From: Gordonia terrae
Lineage (GTDB): Bacteria > Actinomycetota > Actinomycetes > Mycobacteriales > Mycobacteriaceae
NCBI RefSeq assembly: GCF_001698225.1
Contig: NZ_CP016594.1
Location: forward strand, 2,046,001-2,110,000
Direction: 5' to 3'
Length of the DNA: 64,000 bases
The notes under the pieces are model-generated. The model ran no database searches, had not been told where the DNA came from, and worked only from the letters and a program-made list of their open reading frames with translations. Each line of letters begins with the position of its first letter. Within the stretch, counting starts at the first letter, position 1. Positions 52,614 through 61,207 of the stretch are shown piece after piece. A program made the position numbers and the translations under genes.

Positions 52614-53173
52614 CCGATGTGGACACCGACGCCCGGATCGCGGCACTTGTGGCGCGGGTCGAGACGCTCGAGGCCGAAGCCGACATCCGCCGGATTCAGG
52701 CGCGATACATGTTCCTGTGTGACACTCCGTGTCCCGAACCCGGTCTCGCGGACGACGCGGCGCGCATCGAACGCATCGTCGACCTCTACACCGACGACGC
52801 GGTGTGGGAGGGGGTCGGGGAGTACTACGACGGACAGTTCGGCCGTGCCGAGGGCAAGCAGGCGATCCGTGAGCATTTCCGTCGCTTCTGGGGTGAGAAA
52901 CGGGACCCCGCGCTGTTGCTCAATGCGCACTACCTCACGTCGGAGCAGATCCGGGTCGACGGTGATGACGCGGAAGGGCAGTGGATTCACATGCAGCCGT
53001 GGCTGTTCGCCGACGGAACCGCGCTCCTTCGGTCGAGTCGGCTGAACAACGCCTTCCGCAGGGACGACGGTCGCTGGCGGATCACCCGAACCCGCACTGA
53101 GAACGTCTTCATCGCACCGCTGCCCACCGGATTCGCCGAGAGCTACCCGTCGTCGTCGGTGTTGATGGGCTGA
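52610..53173 (+). CDS. iacI: IacI-like SnoaL/NTF2-fold protein
   Basis: A 187-residue SnoaL-like protein (IRRIQARYMFLCD near the N-terminus, LYTDDAVWEGVGEYYDGQFG in the middle and WRITRTRTENVF at the end). A protein of this fold is the last member of known iac clusters, with no settled function; a role in handling an unstable indole intermediate is possible. The ATG overlaps the iacG stop (ATGA). Its last 65 bases overlap the 3' end of the convergent FAD oxidoreductase gene. Confidence 0.82.
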   Translation: MTDVDTDARIAALVARVETLEAEADIRRIQARYMFLCDTPCPEPGLADDAARIERIVDLYTDDAVWEGVGEYYDGQFGRAEGKQAIREHFRRFWGEKRDPALLLNAHYLTSEQIRVDGDDAEGQWIHMQPWLFADGTALLRSSRLNNAFRRDDGRWRITRTRTENVFIAPLPTGFAESYPSSSVLMG

Positions 53174-54509
53174 GTCGTTCGAGGGTGCGGCGTTCGTGTC
53201 GGTCGCGTCGCATGCGTTGCGACTGGGTGCGCAGATCGGTCGCGACCTCGCGCAGTGTCGCCCGCCGAGTTGCGTTGTAGACGAGCCCCGGTAGCGCAGA
53301 CATGGGCAGCATCGCCGACGGTGGTGCAGTCCGGTTGTAGATGTCCCCGAGTGTCGCGGCGTACCCGGGTCGATCCCTTGCCCGGCGGTTGACCTCGTAC
53401 TCGAGCGGCGACGGTGGGGTGCCGGCCGCCAAGAAGTTCGTCCATTGATAGATCTCGACACACTCTTGCTCGCGACGTCTCGCCCAGGCCGCGGTGGCCA
53501 TGTCGACGGCGTCGGGGTCGGGGTCACGGTTTCGCAGGACGGGCGCGAGGTCTTCACCGAGCAGGCGGCCGTACCGGTAGGCATCTCGGATGCCCTGTGC
53601 GGTGACGGGATCCTTGAAGTGTCCGGCGTCGCCGGGCAGCGCCCAGCCCGGCCCGCTCGATCGGCGGAAGTAGGACTCGATGCCGGTGCACGAACGGACG
53701 CGGGAGGTCATTTCCGCCTCTTCGAGGCGGCGTGCGAGTCCGGGTAGCGCGGCGACACCCGCCAGGTAGGCGTCGGTCGCCTTCCGGCCGCGGAACTCGC
53801 TGTCCATTCCGATCGGCGGCTGGAGGAGGCAGAGCGTCTGGCCGCCGTCGCAGGGGAAGGCGGTGCCGAGGAGGGCGCCGACGCGCCACTGGGAGGCGAT
53901 GTGGCGCAGCTCGGTTCGGGGGTCCGTCCAGTACGCGAAGTAGCAGGACCGACCGCTCGGTGAAGAGATCAGCGGGATCTCGGCCCTCGCTTCGCGGGCA
54001 ACCATGCTCTTGCGACCGTCCGCGCCGATCACGATCGGGGCGACGGCACGGTGTTCGCGATCGTCGTCATCGGTGTAGACGACGCCCACGGCGCGGCCGT
54101 CCTTCCAGATCAACGACGTTGCGCGACATGGTTGCCGGAAGTCGGCGCCGGCGGCGACCGCGGTTCGTTGGAGGGCGGCGTCGAGGTGCGCGCGACGCAG
54201 GCACATCGCGTAGTCGATGCCCGAGACCGGTGAATAAGTGGTGCGCCAGCCGATCTCGTCGAGGACGGCCTCGGCGATCGGGAGACGCGGTGCGCCCGCG
54301 TCCTCGACGCCGGGCAGGGCGCCGAGCGCGTGGATCTCGGCCATGGTCGACGGCCAGAGCAGGTGCGTCGAGAGGGTGTCGGACGGAAAGCGGGCCGAAT
54401 CGATGAGCAGGACACGTGATCCCCTGGTGGCCAGTGCGATTGCCGTAGCCGCGCCTGCGCATCGCGCACCGACGATGACGGCGTCGAAGTGCTCGGTTCG
54501 CTCGGTCAT
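53109..54509 (-). CDS. FAD-dependent oxidoreductase of the PHBH/GR2 fold
   Basis: A 466-residue flavoprotein with VIVGARCAGAATAIAL at the N-terminus, IVIGADGRKSMVA in the middle and PGDAGHFKDPVTAQGIRDA as the second FAD motif. It belongs to the broad group of aromatic hydroxylases, halogenases and geranylgeranyl reductases; the substrate is unknown. The ATG at 54509 is chosen over one at 54521 because GGAG lies 6 bases upstream of it. The arginine- and serine-rich C-terminus runs 65 bases into iacI on the other strand. It may be an extra hydroxylase for aromatic acids, but the opposite orientation leaves the link with iac genes open. Confidence 0.82.
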   Translation of the reverse strand: MTERTEHFDAVIVGARCAGAATAIALATRGSRVLLIDSARFPSDTLSTHLLWPSTMAEIHALGALPGVEDAGAPRLPIAEAVLDEIGWRTTYSPVSGIDYAMCLRRAHLDAALQRTAVAAGADFRQPCRATSLIWKDGRAVGVVYTDDDDREHRAVAPIVIGADGRKSMVAREARAEIPLISSPSGRSCYFAYWTDPRTELRHIASQWRVGALLGTAFPCDGGQTLCLLQPPIGMDSEFRGRKATDAYLAGVAALPGLARRLEEAEMTSRVRSCTGIESYFRRSSGPGWALPGDAGHFKDPVTAQGIRDAYRYGRLLGEDLAPVLRNRDPDPDAVDMATAAWARRREQECVEIYQWTNFLAAGTPPSPLEYEVNRRARDRPGYAATLGDIYNRTAPPSAMLPMSALPGLVYNATRRATLREVATDLRTQSQRMRRDRHERRTLERLSPSTPTTTGSSRRIRWAAVR

Positions 54510-54605
54510 CGCGAACTCCATCCCTCAGCTCGTCATATGGACACATGAGACGATATCCGTGTGGCGTCTCGCCGCGTGGCGGTTTGATCAGCTCCGTCCC
54601 GGATA

Positions 54606-54941
54606 GTGCTGTTACCCGCAGACAGCGTGAACGTCGTGATCGATGCCTTCCTCGGCGCGGCGAGTGGAGGTGACCTCGACGCGATGATCGCGCGGTTGAC
54701 CGATGACTGCGTCCGTGTCGCCGATCCGTCATTGGTCCCGCCGGGAACATCGGCCGTGGTCGCCGGTGCTCGCGCTGTCGCCGAGGAGACCCGGTTATTC
54801 GTCGACCGAATGCGTGCGAGTACCCCGATGTGGCTAGGTGGCAGGCGGTTTCACGTGATCGCACCCGGTGGTCGTGGCTTGGCTGTCATCGAGGTCGAGA
54901 CCATCGGTGGGAGGGTGGCGAGAATCGAGATGGGCGCATGA
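54606..54941 (+). CDS. Small NTF2-like protein resembling the C-terminus of ECF sigma factors
   Basis: A protein of about 111 residues with VIDAFLGAASGGDLDAMIAR, then DCVRVADPSLVPPGTSAVVAG and a final IEVETIGGRVARIEM. This order is that of the SnoaL-like domain at the C-terminus of SigJ-type ECF sigma factors. No sigma domains precede it, so it is either a free-standing domain or a remnant. The GTG at 54606 is an uncertain start; another GTG lies at 54627. Confidence 0.6.
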   Translation: MLLPADSVNVVIDAFLGAASGGDLDAMIARLTDDCVRVADPSLVPPGTSAVVAGARAVAEETRLFVDRMRASTPMWLGGRRFHVIAPGGRGLAVIEVETIGGRVARIEMGA

Positions 54942-54995
54942 CTTCGAGCACCGTGGCGGAGTTGTTCTGACCGGCGGTGCTCGGGAGCCTGGTGT

Positions 54996-56669
54996 TTAGA
55001 AGGGTGGTGGGTTGGCGTCGTTCCAGCGCTGTTCGGCGCGTTGCTGGCGCCGGAAGTCGCTGTTGCGCAGGTCGTTCAGCCGTGCACGGGCAGGGTGGTC
55101 GGGTGGCCGTCTCGGGGTGAGTTTGTTGAACAGGTCGCGTCCGCTGAAGGCGTTGCCGACGAACATGTGGCCGGTGGGTGTGGTGAACCACGCGGTGAGG
55201 AATTCGTCCTGGTGGTCCTGCCAGCTGGTGAAGGTCTTGATGCGGTGGTGGAACCGGCACAGCGGTTTCAGATTCCGCACATCGGTCGGCCCGCCGCGTC
55301 GTGGGTCGGTGTGGTCGAACGGGTCGGTGTGATCGAGATCGATCTGCCAGACCGGGGCGTTGCAGCCCGGGAAGGCGCAGCACAGTTCTCCTGCACGCAC
55401 CAACGCCTGCAGCTTCTTCGATGGGGTGTATCGCGTCGAAGATCTGTCGGCCTCGGGTGCGACCGGTGCTGGTGCGGTTTCCGGTTCGGCAGGTGTGGGT
55501 TGGATGTAGGTGCGGCGGGCTTCGGCGAGCAGCGTTCGGGCGGTGTCGGCATCGATGATGCCGTGTCTGTCGAGGAAGGCGGGGTCGTCGTCGAGTCCGA
55601 TCAGGGTCGACAGGTTCACCACGATGTGGAAGGTCGCACGCGGGGCCTGCGACGGCGACGGCGACGGCCCCACGGGTGGGCCCTGCGCGTCGGTGACCAC
55701 CGTGTCGTCGGCCGGGGCGTCGGTGTTGCCACGGGTGTCGTCGAGGTCCTGCGCCACCGTGGTATCGGGTTCGATTGCGGCGGCATCGCAGTCGGCGCAC
55801 TGGCAGGTGAGGGTGGCTTCGCCGCGGGCGAGTGCTTTGAGGGCGTCGGCGCGGCGCATGGCCAACGTCCGAGGGTCGCCGGTGTGTACCGCGGTGGCCA
55901 TCGCCGAGAGGCGGGCGTCGAACTCGGCGGCATCGGCGTCGGGCAACGTGCCGGAGATCCGGGACTGTCCGGGCGTGAACCGATCGGGGGTGACTGTCAC
56001 CTTACGGTCTTTGGTCACCCGTTCCTGGCGTCGCCGGATCGCATCGGGTGCCCATGTCGCGACGATCGCGTCGACCATGGCGGTGAACCGAGCCGTGGAC
56101 ATCGGTGCTCGGGCGAAGATCGCCTCGGCGAGGTGGGCGTCGACGGTCTGCATTTCTTCGTCATCGGTAATCAGTTCGGTGCGCTTGAGGGCGATCAGGA
56201 AGCGACGCTTGTCGATTCGACCGCAAGCGAGTGCGTGTCCGGTGAACGCGAGCCGGTAGCGCAGCGCGTCACCGGCTTCGATGAGTTCTTTCGCTTCGGC
56301 CGGGGTGACCGTGAGGGTGGCGCCGACTTCGGCGATGGCCTGTTCGAGGCCGGTCGGGCCGAACTGCTCGTACGGGTTCTCCCCGGCGGCGACGCGCGCC
56401 GACAGGGCGTCGAAGGCTTCGATGGAGTCGAGTTCGCCGGTGTGCACCTCGGCGCGGCGCTGGGTGTAGTCCATTTCGCGTTCGTCGTGAATGAGGCTGG
56501 CAACGGTCATCATTCGATGCGCAGACGCGGCCGCCAGGCCTGCGCAATGATTCAAGACCTCGACGAGTTCGGCGGCTGAGAGTTCATTGTCGGGACGAAG
56601 GCGCGGTTCGACGGAATGCTGTGATGGGTCCACCGCTGTGGTGGATCCGGCCCCCGCCCCCGATGACAT
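54996..56669 (-). CDS. DUF222/13E12-family HNH endonuclease-like protein
   Basis: A 557-residue member of the 13E12 repeat family: an N-terminal DUF222 helical region, an acidic and proline-rich linker (about 310-350), and a C-terminal HNH nuclease motif with CAFPGCNAPVWQIDLDHTDP followed by NLKPLCRFHH, having paired cysteines and histidines for metal. Such genes are multicopy in actinobacteria and of unclear function. A near-consensus mycobacterial LexA box lies 14 bases upstream of the ATG, so induction on DNA damage is expected. The last residues are polar (NDANPPPF). Confidence 0.9.
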   Translation of the reverse strand: MSSGAGAGSTTAVDPSQHSVEPRLRPDNELSAAELVEVLNHCAGLAAASAHRMMTVASLIHDEREMDYTQRRAEVHTGELDSIEAFDALSARVAAGENPYEQFGPTGLEQAIAEVGATLTVTPAEAKELIEAGDALRYRLAFTGHALACGRIDKRRFLIALKRTELITDDEEMQTVDAHLAEAIFARAPMSTARFTAMVDAIVATWAPDAIRRRQERVTKDRKVTVTPDRFTPGQSRISGTLPDADAAEFDARLSAMATAVHTGDPRTLAMRRADALKALARGEATLTCQCADCDAAAIEPDTTVAQDLDDTRGNTDAPADDTVVTDAQGPPVGPSPSPSQAPRATFHIVVNLSTLIGLDDDPAFLDRHGIIDADTARTLLAEARRTYIQPTPAEPETAPAPVAPEADRSSTRYTPSKKLQALVRAGELCCAFPGCNAPVWQIDLDHTDPFDHTDPRRGGPTDVRNLKPLCRFHHRIKTFTSWQDHQDEFLTAWFTTPTGHMFVGNAFSGRDLFNKLTPRRPPDHPARARLNDLRNSDFRRQQRAEQRWNDANPPPF

Positions 56670-56682
56670 GACTCCACTGTAC

Positions 56683-56698
56683 TCGAATATATGTTCGA
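56683..56698. promoter_or_regulatory. LexA (SOS) box of the HNH gene
   Basis: TCGAATATATGTTCGA matches the mycobacterial SOS box TCGAAC-N4-GTTCGA at 11 of 12 fixed positions, and the flanking AC...GT extends the dyad. It lies 14 bases before the HNH gene start, overlapping the expected promoter. 13E12-family genes of M. tuberculosis are known LexA targets, which supports the call. Confidence 0.82.
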
Positions 56699-56787
56699 GT
56701 CAAGGGATCTGCGGATCTCGGCTCGGTCTGTGCACGTATGTAACCATGACGCACCGACAGGTCCTTGTCGCAAGCGCTGTCCGGCTC

Positions 56788-57111
56788 CTAGAGCAACGGT
56801 TCGTCGTCGAACGGCCAGCCCGAGGCCTCGAGATGCCTTCGGACGCGGGCGATGTCGTCCTCCTGGGGGAGGTCTTGGGTGATCGCGGTGATCTTGACCC
56901 CGGCGTCGATCTTCGAGATCGGTTCGGGTGGCGGCGGTGCGTCCCCTCGATCGCGGATGAGGTCGACGGATACCCTCTCCGCCTCTTCCTCGCTCAGCTG
57001 ACGACGCAGGAGCGCGAACAACGGGACGTAGTCCTCGCGGGGCACCCCGTCGGGGTAGCCGACCCGCAGCCAATCCACGATCCGCTTCAAAAACTGGCCT
57101 CGGTCCGCCAC
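56788..57111 (-). CDS. DUF3349 family small protein
   Basis: A 107-residue protein with the DUF3349 pattern: RIVDWLRVGYPDGVPREDYVPLFALLRRQLSEEE at the N-terminus and DDIARVRRHLEASGWPFDD at the C-terminus, linked by a proline stretch. Function is unknown. In Mycobacterium a homologue (Rv0543c, from memory) also follows the pitA gene and a small membrane protein, the same order as here, so a phosphate-related link is possible. Confidence 0.85.
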   Translation of the reverse strand: MADRGQFLKRIVDWLRVGYPDGVPREDYVPLFALLRRQLSEEEAERVSVDLIRDRGDAPPPPEPISKIDAGVKITAITQDLPQEDDIARVRRHLEASGWPFDDEPLL

Positions 57112-57118
57112 GGTGCCT

Positions 57119-57400
57119 CTACTTGTAACCGAACGGGAAGATCTTCACGTCGAAGTAGTAGTAGATGGTCTGGCGGGTGATCCACAGCAGCGCGGTGACG
57201 ATGACGAGTGCGACAATCGCGAAGATCACGTAACCGAGCAGTCGCAGGGAGGCACTGCCGTTCGAGATGGTGCCGTCCGCGCCGACTCCGGGCGCACCTT
57301 GGGCATGACAACGCAGGCCCACGGCGAACAGCGCGGGGAGTCCGGCGCCGAAAACCAGGCCCACCAGCAAGACCTTGATGATCGATTCGACGATGTCCAT
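57119..57400 (-). CDS. Small two-helix membrane protein next to pitA
   Basis: A 93-residue protein with two hydrophobic helices (about 5-27 and 52-74) and a loop containing GLRCHAQGAPG. It resembles the small membrane protein encoded after pitA in mycobacteria (Rv0544c, from memory). It lies 36 bases after pitA and 7 bases before the DUF3349 gene, indicating one transcript. Function is unknown; a PitA accessory role is an inference. Confidence 0.8.
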   Translation of the reverse strand: MDIVESIIKVLLVGLVFGAGLPALFAVGLRCHAQGAPGVGADGTISNGSASLRLLGYVIFAIVALVIVTALLWITRQTIYYYFDVKIFPFGYK

Positions 57401-57436
57401 CGGTGTTCGAGTCCTTTCGGGATGCGTCGGTGACCG

Positions 57437-58648
57437 TCAGGCGATCGTGGTGGGCTTGGCCTGAGCAGCCGGAATGATCGAGTCGGTCGTGTCGTCCCAT
57501 TCGGCGTTGACGTTGTGCGAGTCGATCTTGTTCTGCTGCGCGCGCCAGTACAGGTACCCGGACGCGGCGAGCAGGAGGACGAAGATGGCGATGCCGCCCG
57601 CGACGTCGCCCAACAGATTGGCGATGAAGAAGCAGAAAGCACCGACGAGTCCCGCGGCCGGCAGCGTCGTCATCCACGCGACGGCCATACGCCCCGCGAC
57701 CGACCATCGGACCTGCGCACCCTTCTTGCCTACGCCCGAACCCAGGATCGAACCGGTTGCCACCTGCGTGGTCGACAGGGCCATCCCGGCCGCACTCGAG
57801 GTGAGGATGATCGCGGCCGACGAAGCCTCGGCCGCCATGCCCTGGGGTGAGCTGATCTCGACGAGACCCTTGCCCAACGTCCGGATGATGCGCCACCCGC
57901 CGAGGTAGGTCCCGATCGCAATGGCTGCGGCACAGGAGAAGACGACCCAGAAGGGCAGGCCGTGGCTCACCGTCGAGGCGTCGAGGTGGCCGGTGACGAT
58001 GAGTGCCATCGCGATGACCCCCATCGTCTTCTGTGCGTCACCGGTTCCGTGAGCAAGTGACACCAGCGACGCGCTCGCGATCTGGCCGTACCGGAACCCG
58101 GCCTCTTTGCGGTTCGCGTCGATGCGACGGGTGATCGCGAAAACGAGCCACGTGCCGCAGGCCGCCACGATGCATGCGATGACGGGCGCGAACAGCGCGG
58201 GCACGATGATCTTCGAGAGCACACCGTGCCAGTTGATGCCGGAGAGGCCGATCGCCGCGATACCGGAACCGATGAGCCCGCCGAACAGTGCATGGGACGA
58301 CGAGGACGGTAGGCCGAACAGCCATGTGAACAGATTCCAGAGAATGCCGCCGATGAGTCCGGCGAAGATGATCAGCAGGGCGGTGGTCGGGGTGAGCCCG
58401 GTGACGACGTCGCCCGACGTCTGCTGGATGTTGAGGACGTCCTTGGTGATGGTGGCGGCCACCTCCACGGACAAGAACGCGCCGACGAGGTTGAGGACGG
58501 CGGATATCCCCACGGCAACCTTGGGTTTGAGAGCTCCGGTGGCGATCGAGGTGGCCATCGCGTTGCCGGTGTCGTGGAATCCGTTGGTGAAGTCGAAGCC
58601 GAGTGCCGTGATCACCAACAGCACGAGGAGGAGCATCTCACCGGTCAT
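57437..58648 (-). CDS. pitA: PitA-type low-affinity phosphate transporter
   Basis: A 403-residue PiT-family proton/metal-phosphate symporter with about ten helices. The duplicated PiT signatures are visible: GFDFTNGFHDTGNAMATSIAT near the N-terminus and SLAHGTGDAQKTMGVIA in the second half. It imports metal-phosphate when phosphate is plentiful. The ATG at 58648 (MTGEMLLLV) is chosen because the first helix begins there. A Pho-box-like direct repeat lies about 100 bases upstream, and two small co-transcribed genes follow. Confidence 0.93.
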   Translation of the reverse strand: MTGEMLLLVLLVITALGFDFTNGFHDTGNAMATSIATGALKPKVAVGISAVLNLVGAFLSVEVAATITKDVLNIQQTSGDVVTGLTPTTALLIIFAGLIGGILWNLFTWLFGLPSSSSHALFGGLIGSGIAAIGLSGINWHGVLSKIIVPALFAPVIACIVAACGTWLVFAITRRIDANRKEAGFRYGQIASASLVSLAHGTGDAQKTMGVIAMALIVTGHLDASTVSHGLPFWVVFSCAAAIAIGTYLGGWRIIRTLGKGLVEISSPQGMAAEASSAAIILTSSAAGMALSTTQVATGSILGSGVGKKGAQVRWSVAGRMAVAWMTTLPAAGLVGAFCFFIANLLGDVAGGIAIFVLLLAASGYLYWRAQQNKIDSHNVNAEWDDTTDSIIPAAQAKPTTIA

Positions 58649-58743
58649 TGCCCAATCATGCTGCCGGACCGCCGGTTTCACCTACAGAGCGAATGCCGGA
58701 ATTGCCGGTTTCGTCCTGCGGCTTTGCCGGAGCAGCGTCAGGT

Positions 58744-58765
58744 GTTCACCAAGAATTCACCAAAC
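58744..58765. promoter_or_regulatory. Pho-box-like direct repeat upstream of pitA
   Basis: GTTCACCAAGA (58744-58754) and ATTCACCAAAC (58755-58765) are two adjacent 11-bp units with the TTCACC core of the Streptomyces PHO box. The site lies about 96 bases upstream of the pitA start and suggests control by a PhoP/RegX3-type regulator. Confidence 0.55.
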
Positions 58766-58799
58766 GGCGTCGGCGGGTGGCGGTCGGTGGCTTCGAGGT

Positions 58800-59162
58800 T
58801 CATCCGATCTCGCGCTCGATCGGGGTCTCGACAGCGAGTTGTAGCGCACCCTCGGCGAACCGGGAGACCGGTCCGATCGCGGCATCCAGCGCCTCGTCGA
58901 AGCCGTCGCGCGCCTCGCCCCAGAGCCGGCCCGACGAACCGTCTCGCGTCACCCCGATCACGGCGATGAGCTCACCGGTGGTCGGGATGCAGACCGCCCA
59001 GACGAACCTCGTCTCCGACTCCCAGCCGTGGTGTGCCGCAGTGACATACGCGGTGGGGTCGTCGACCTGGAGGCGAGACAACGCCGGGACGTCGGTGATC
59101 CGCTCGTCCGCACGAAGCGCACGCAGATACCACGTCCCGGCGTTGATCTCGACTGGCTGCAT
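58800..59162 (-). CDS. Truncated or divergent GNAT-like protein
   Basis: A 120-residue protein whose first half reads like a RimJ-type acetyltransferase (TWYLRALRADERITDVPALS, then FVWAVCIPTTGELIAVIGV), but the acetyl-CoA-binding loop expected after this is missing and replaced by an acidic segment (SGRLWGEARDGFDEALDAAI). It is probably not an acetyltransferase in this form; it may be a decayed gene or a small separate family. It is the first gene upstream of the pitA promoter region and downstream of a tandem repeat. Confidence 0.55.
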   Translation of the reverse strand: MQPVEINAGTWYLRALRADERITDVPALSRLQVDDPTAYVTAAHHGWESETRFVWAVCIPTTGELIAVIGVTRDGSSGRLWGEARDGFDEALDAAIGPVSRFAEGALQLAVETPIEREIG

Positions 59163-59193
59163 TGTTGTGCTGCCCGTTGTCCTTGCCCTTCGA

Positions 59194-59272
59194 GGCTCGT
59201 CGCTTGCGCTCCTCGCACCTCAGGGGGCAGAGGGGGCTCGTCGCTTGCGCTCCTCGCACCTCAGGGGGCAGA
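59194..59272. repeat. Two tandem 38-bp intergenic repeats
   Basis: Identical 38-base units at 59194-59231 and 59235-59272, beginning GGCTCGTCGCTTGCGCTCCT and ending CAGGGGGCAGA, with 41-bp period. They lie between accA3 (stop at 59278) and the GNAT-like gene. They resemble in style the repeat at 33444 (alternating GCTCG and GCTTGCGCTC) without being the same sequence. Confidence 0.9.
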
Positions 59273-59277
59273 AAGGG

Positions 59278-61080
59278 TCACTTCAGCTCGAGCAGCACCG
59301 TGCCCTGGGTGACGGCGGCGCCGGCCTCGATGGTGAGGCCGGTGACGACGCCGTCCTTGTGGGCGGTGACCGGGTTCTCCATCTTCATGGCCTCGAGCAC
59401 GACGACCAGATCGCCGGCAGCGACTTCCTGGCCCTCTTCGACGGCGACCTTGACGACGGTGCCCTGCATCGGAGCGGCCACGGCGTCGCCGGAAACGGCT
59501 GCGCCGCCGGCCTTCTTGCGCGAGCGTGCCTTCGGCTTCTTGCGGACGACGCCGTTGGCCGATCCGCCGCCGCCACCGAGCGCGAGATCGCCGGGCAGCG
59601 ACACCTCGACGCGACGGCCGCCGACCTCGACGACGACGTTCTGCCGCGGTGCGGCCTCGTCCTCGTCGATCGGCTCGCCGCCGGTGTACGGCTCGATCGG
59701 GTTGTCCCAGTCGGTCTCGATCCACTTGGTGTAGATGTCGAACTTCTCGCCGTCGCCGATGAAGGCGGGGTTGGAGACGATGTGCCGGTGGAACGGGATG
59801 ACCGTCGCCAGGCCTTCGACCTGGAACTCGGCGAGCGCGCGACGCGACCGCTCGAGAGCCTGCTCGCGGGTCTCGCCGGTGACGATCAGCTTCGCCAGCA
59901 TCGAGTCGAACTGTCCGCCGATGACGTCACCCTCGACGACACCGGAGTCGACGCGCACGCCGGGGCCGGTCGGCTCCTTGTAGACCGAGATCGGCCCGGG
60001 GGCGGGCAGGAAGTTGCGACCCGCGTCCTCGCCGTTGATCCGGAACTCGAACGAGTGGCCGCGCGGGGTCGGGTCCTCGGTGAACTCCAGCTTCTCGCCG
60101 TTGGCGATCCGGAACTGCTGACGCACGAGGTCGATGCCCGCGGTCTCCTCGGTGACCGGGTGCTCGACCTGCAGGCGCGTGTTGACCTCGAGGAACGAGA
60201 CCAGGCCGTCGCTGCCGACCAGGAACTCGACGGTGCCGGCGCCGTAGTAACCGGCCTCGCGGCAGATGGCCTTCGCGGACTCGTGGATCTTGGTGCGCTG
60301 CTCGGTGGTGAGGAACGGCGCGGGGGCCTCCTCGACCAGTTTCTGGAAACGACGCTGCAGCGAGCAGTCGCGGGTGCCGGCGACGATGACGTTGCCGTGC
60401 TGGTCGGCGATGACCTGGGCCTCGACGTGGCGGGCCTTGTCGAGGTAGCGCTCGACGAAGCACTCGCCGCGACCGAACGCGGCGACGGCCTCGCGGGTGG
60501 CCGACTCGAACAGGTGCGGGATCTCCTCGATGGTGTACGCCACCTTCATCCCGCGTCCACCGCCGCCGAACGCCGCCTTGATGGCGACCGGCACGCCGTG
60601 CTCCTGGGCGAAGGCCACGACCTCGTCGGCGTCCTTGACCGGGTCCTTGGTGCCGGGGGCCATCGGGGCGTCGGCCTTCAGCGCGATGTGGCGCGCGGTG
60701 ACCTTGTCGCCGAGGTCGCGGATCGACTGCGGTGACGGACCGATCCAGATGAGTCCGGCGTCGATGACGGCCTGGGCGAAGTCGCCGTTCTCCGACAGGA
60801 AGCCGTACCCGGGGTGGATCGCGTCCGCGCCGGACTTCTTCGCCGCGTCGAGGATCTTGTCGAAGACCAGGTATGACTCCGCCGAGGTCTGCCCGCCCAG
60901 TGCGAAGGCCTCGTCGGCGAGCTTGACGAACTGCGCGTTCGCGTCGGGCTCGGCGTAGACGGCAACGCTCGCGATGCCTGCATCCCGGGCGGCGCGGATC
61001 ACGCGGACAGCGATCTCGCCGCGATTGGCGATGAGGACCTTGCTGATTGCGGACGGGGTGTTCGCAGAGGTACTGGGCAC
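59278..61080 (-). CDS. accA3: Acyl-CoA carboxylase biotin subunit AccA3
   Basis: A 600-residue alpha subunit holding biotin carboxylase ([15 protein letters not shown] at the N-terminus, FGGGGRGMK and [15 protein letters not shown]) and a C-terminal biotin carrier domain with EAMKMEN, whose lysine is residue 566. It supplies carboxybiotin to several AccD carboxyltransferases making malonyl-, methylmalonyl- and long-chain acyl-CoA for fatty and mycolic acids. A lysine/arginine-rich linker ([13 protein letters not shown]) lies before the carrier domain. It is separated by 208 bases from the upstream gene and so has its own promoter. Confidence 0.95.
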   Translation of the reverse strand: MPSTSANTPSAISKVLIANRGEIAVRVIRAARDAGIASVAVYAEPDANAQFVKLADEAFALGGQTSAESYLVFDKILDAAKKSGADAIHPGYGFLSENGDFAQAVIDAGLIWIGPSPQSIRDLGDKVTARHIALKADAPMAPGTKDPVKDADEVVAFAQEHGVPVAIKAAFGGGGRGMKVAYTIEEIPHLFESATREAVAAFGRGECFVERYLDKARHVEAQVIADQHGNVIVAGTRDCSLQRRFQKLVEEAPAPFLTTEQRTKIHESAKAICREAGYYGAGTVEFLVGSDGLVSFLEVNTRLQVEHPVTEETAGIDLVRQQFRIANGEKLEFTEDPTPRGHSFEFRINGEDAGRNFLPAPGPISVYKEPTGPGVRVDSGVVEGDVIGGQFDSMLAKLIVTGETREQALERSRRALAEFQVEGLATVIPFHRHIVSNPAFIGDGEKFDIYTKWIETDWDNPIEPYTGGEPIDEDEAAPRQNVVVEVGGRRVEVSLPGDLALGGGGGSANGVVRKKPKARSRKKAGGAAVSGDAVAAPMQGTVVKVAVEEGQEVAAGDLVVVLEAMKMENPVTAHKDGVVTGLTIEAGAAVTQGTVLLELK

Positions 61081-61207
61081 TTGTTCTCCTGGGCCTTACT
61101 CGTACTCGGGTGCTCACGACGCGGTAGCGCACGCGACACGGTTGTCGGACGTCGGTCAAGTCTGGTGGTACGCCGTCACCGGCCGGGATGAGGACGGCGA
61201 GGGCGAT

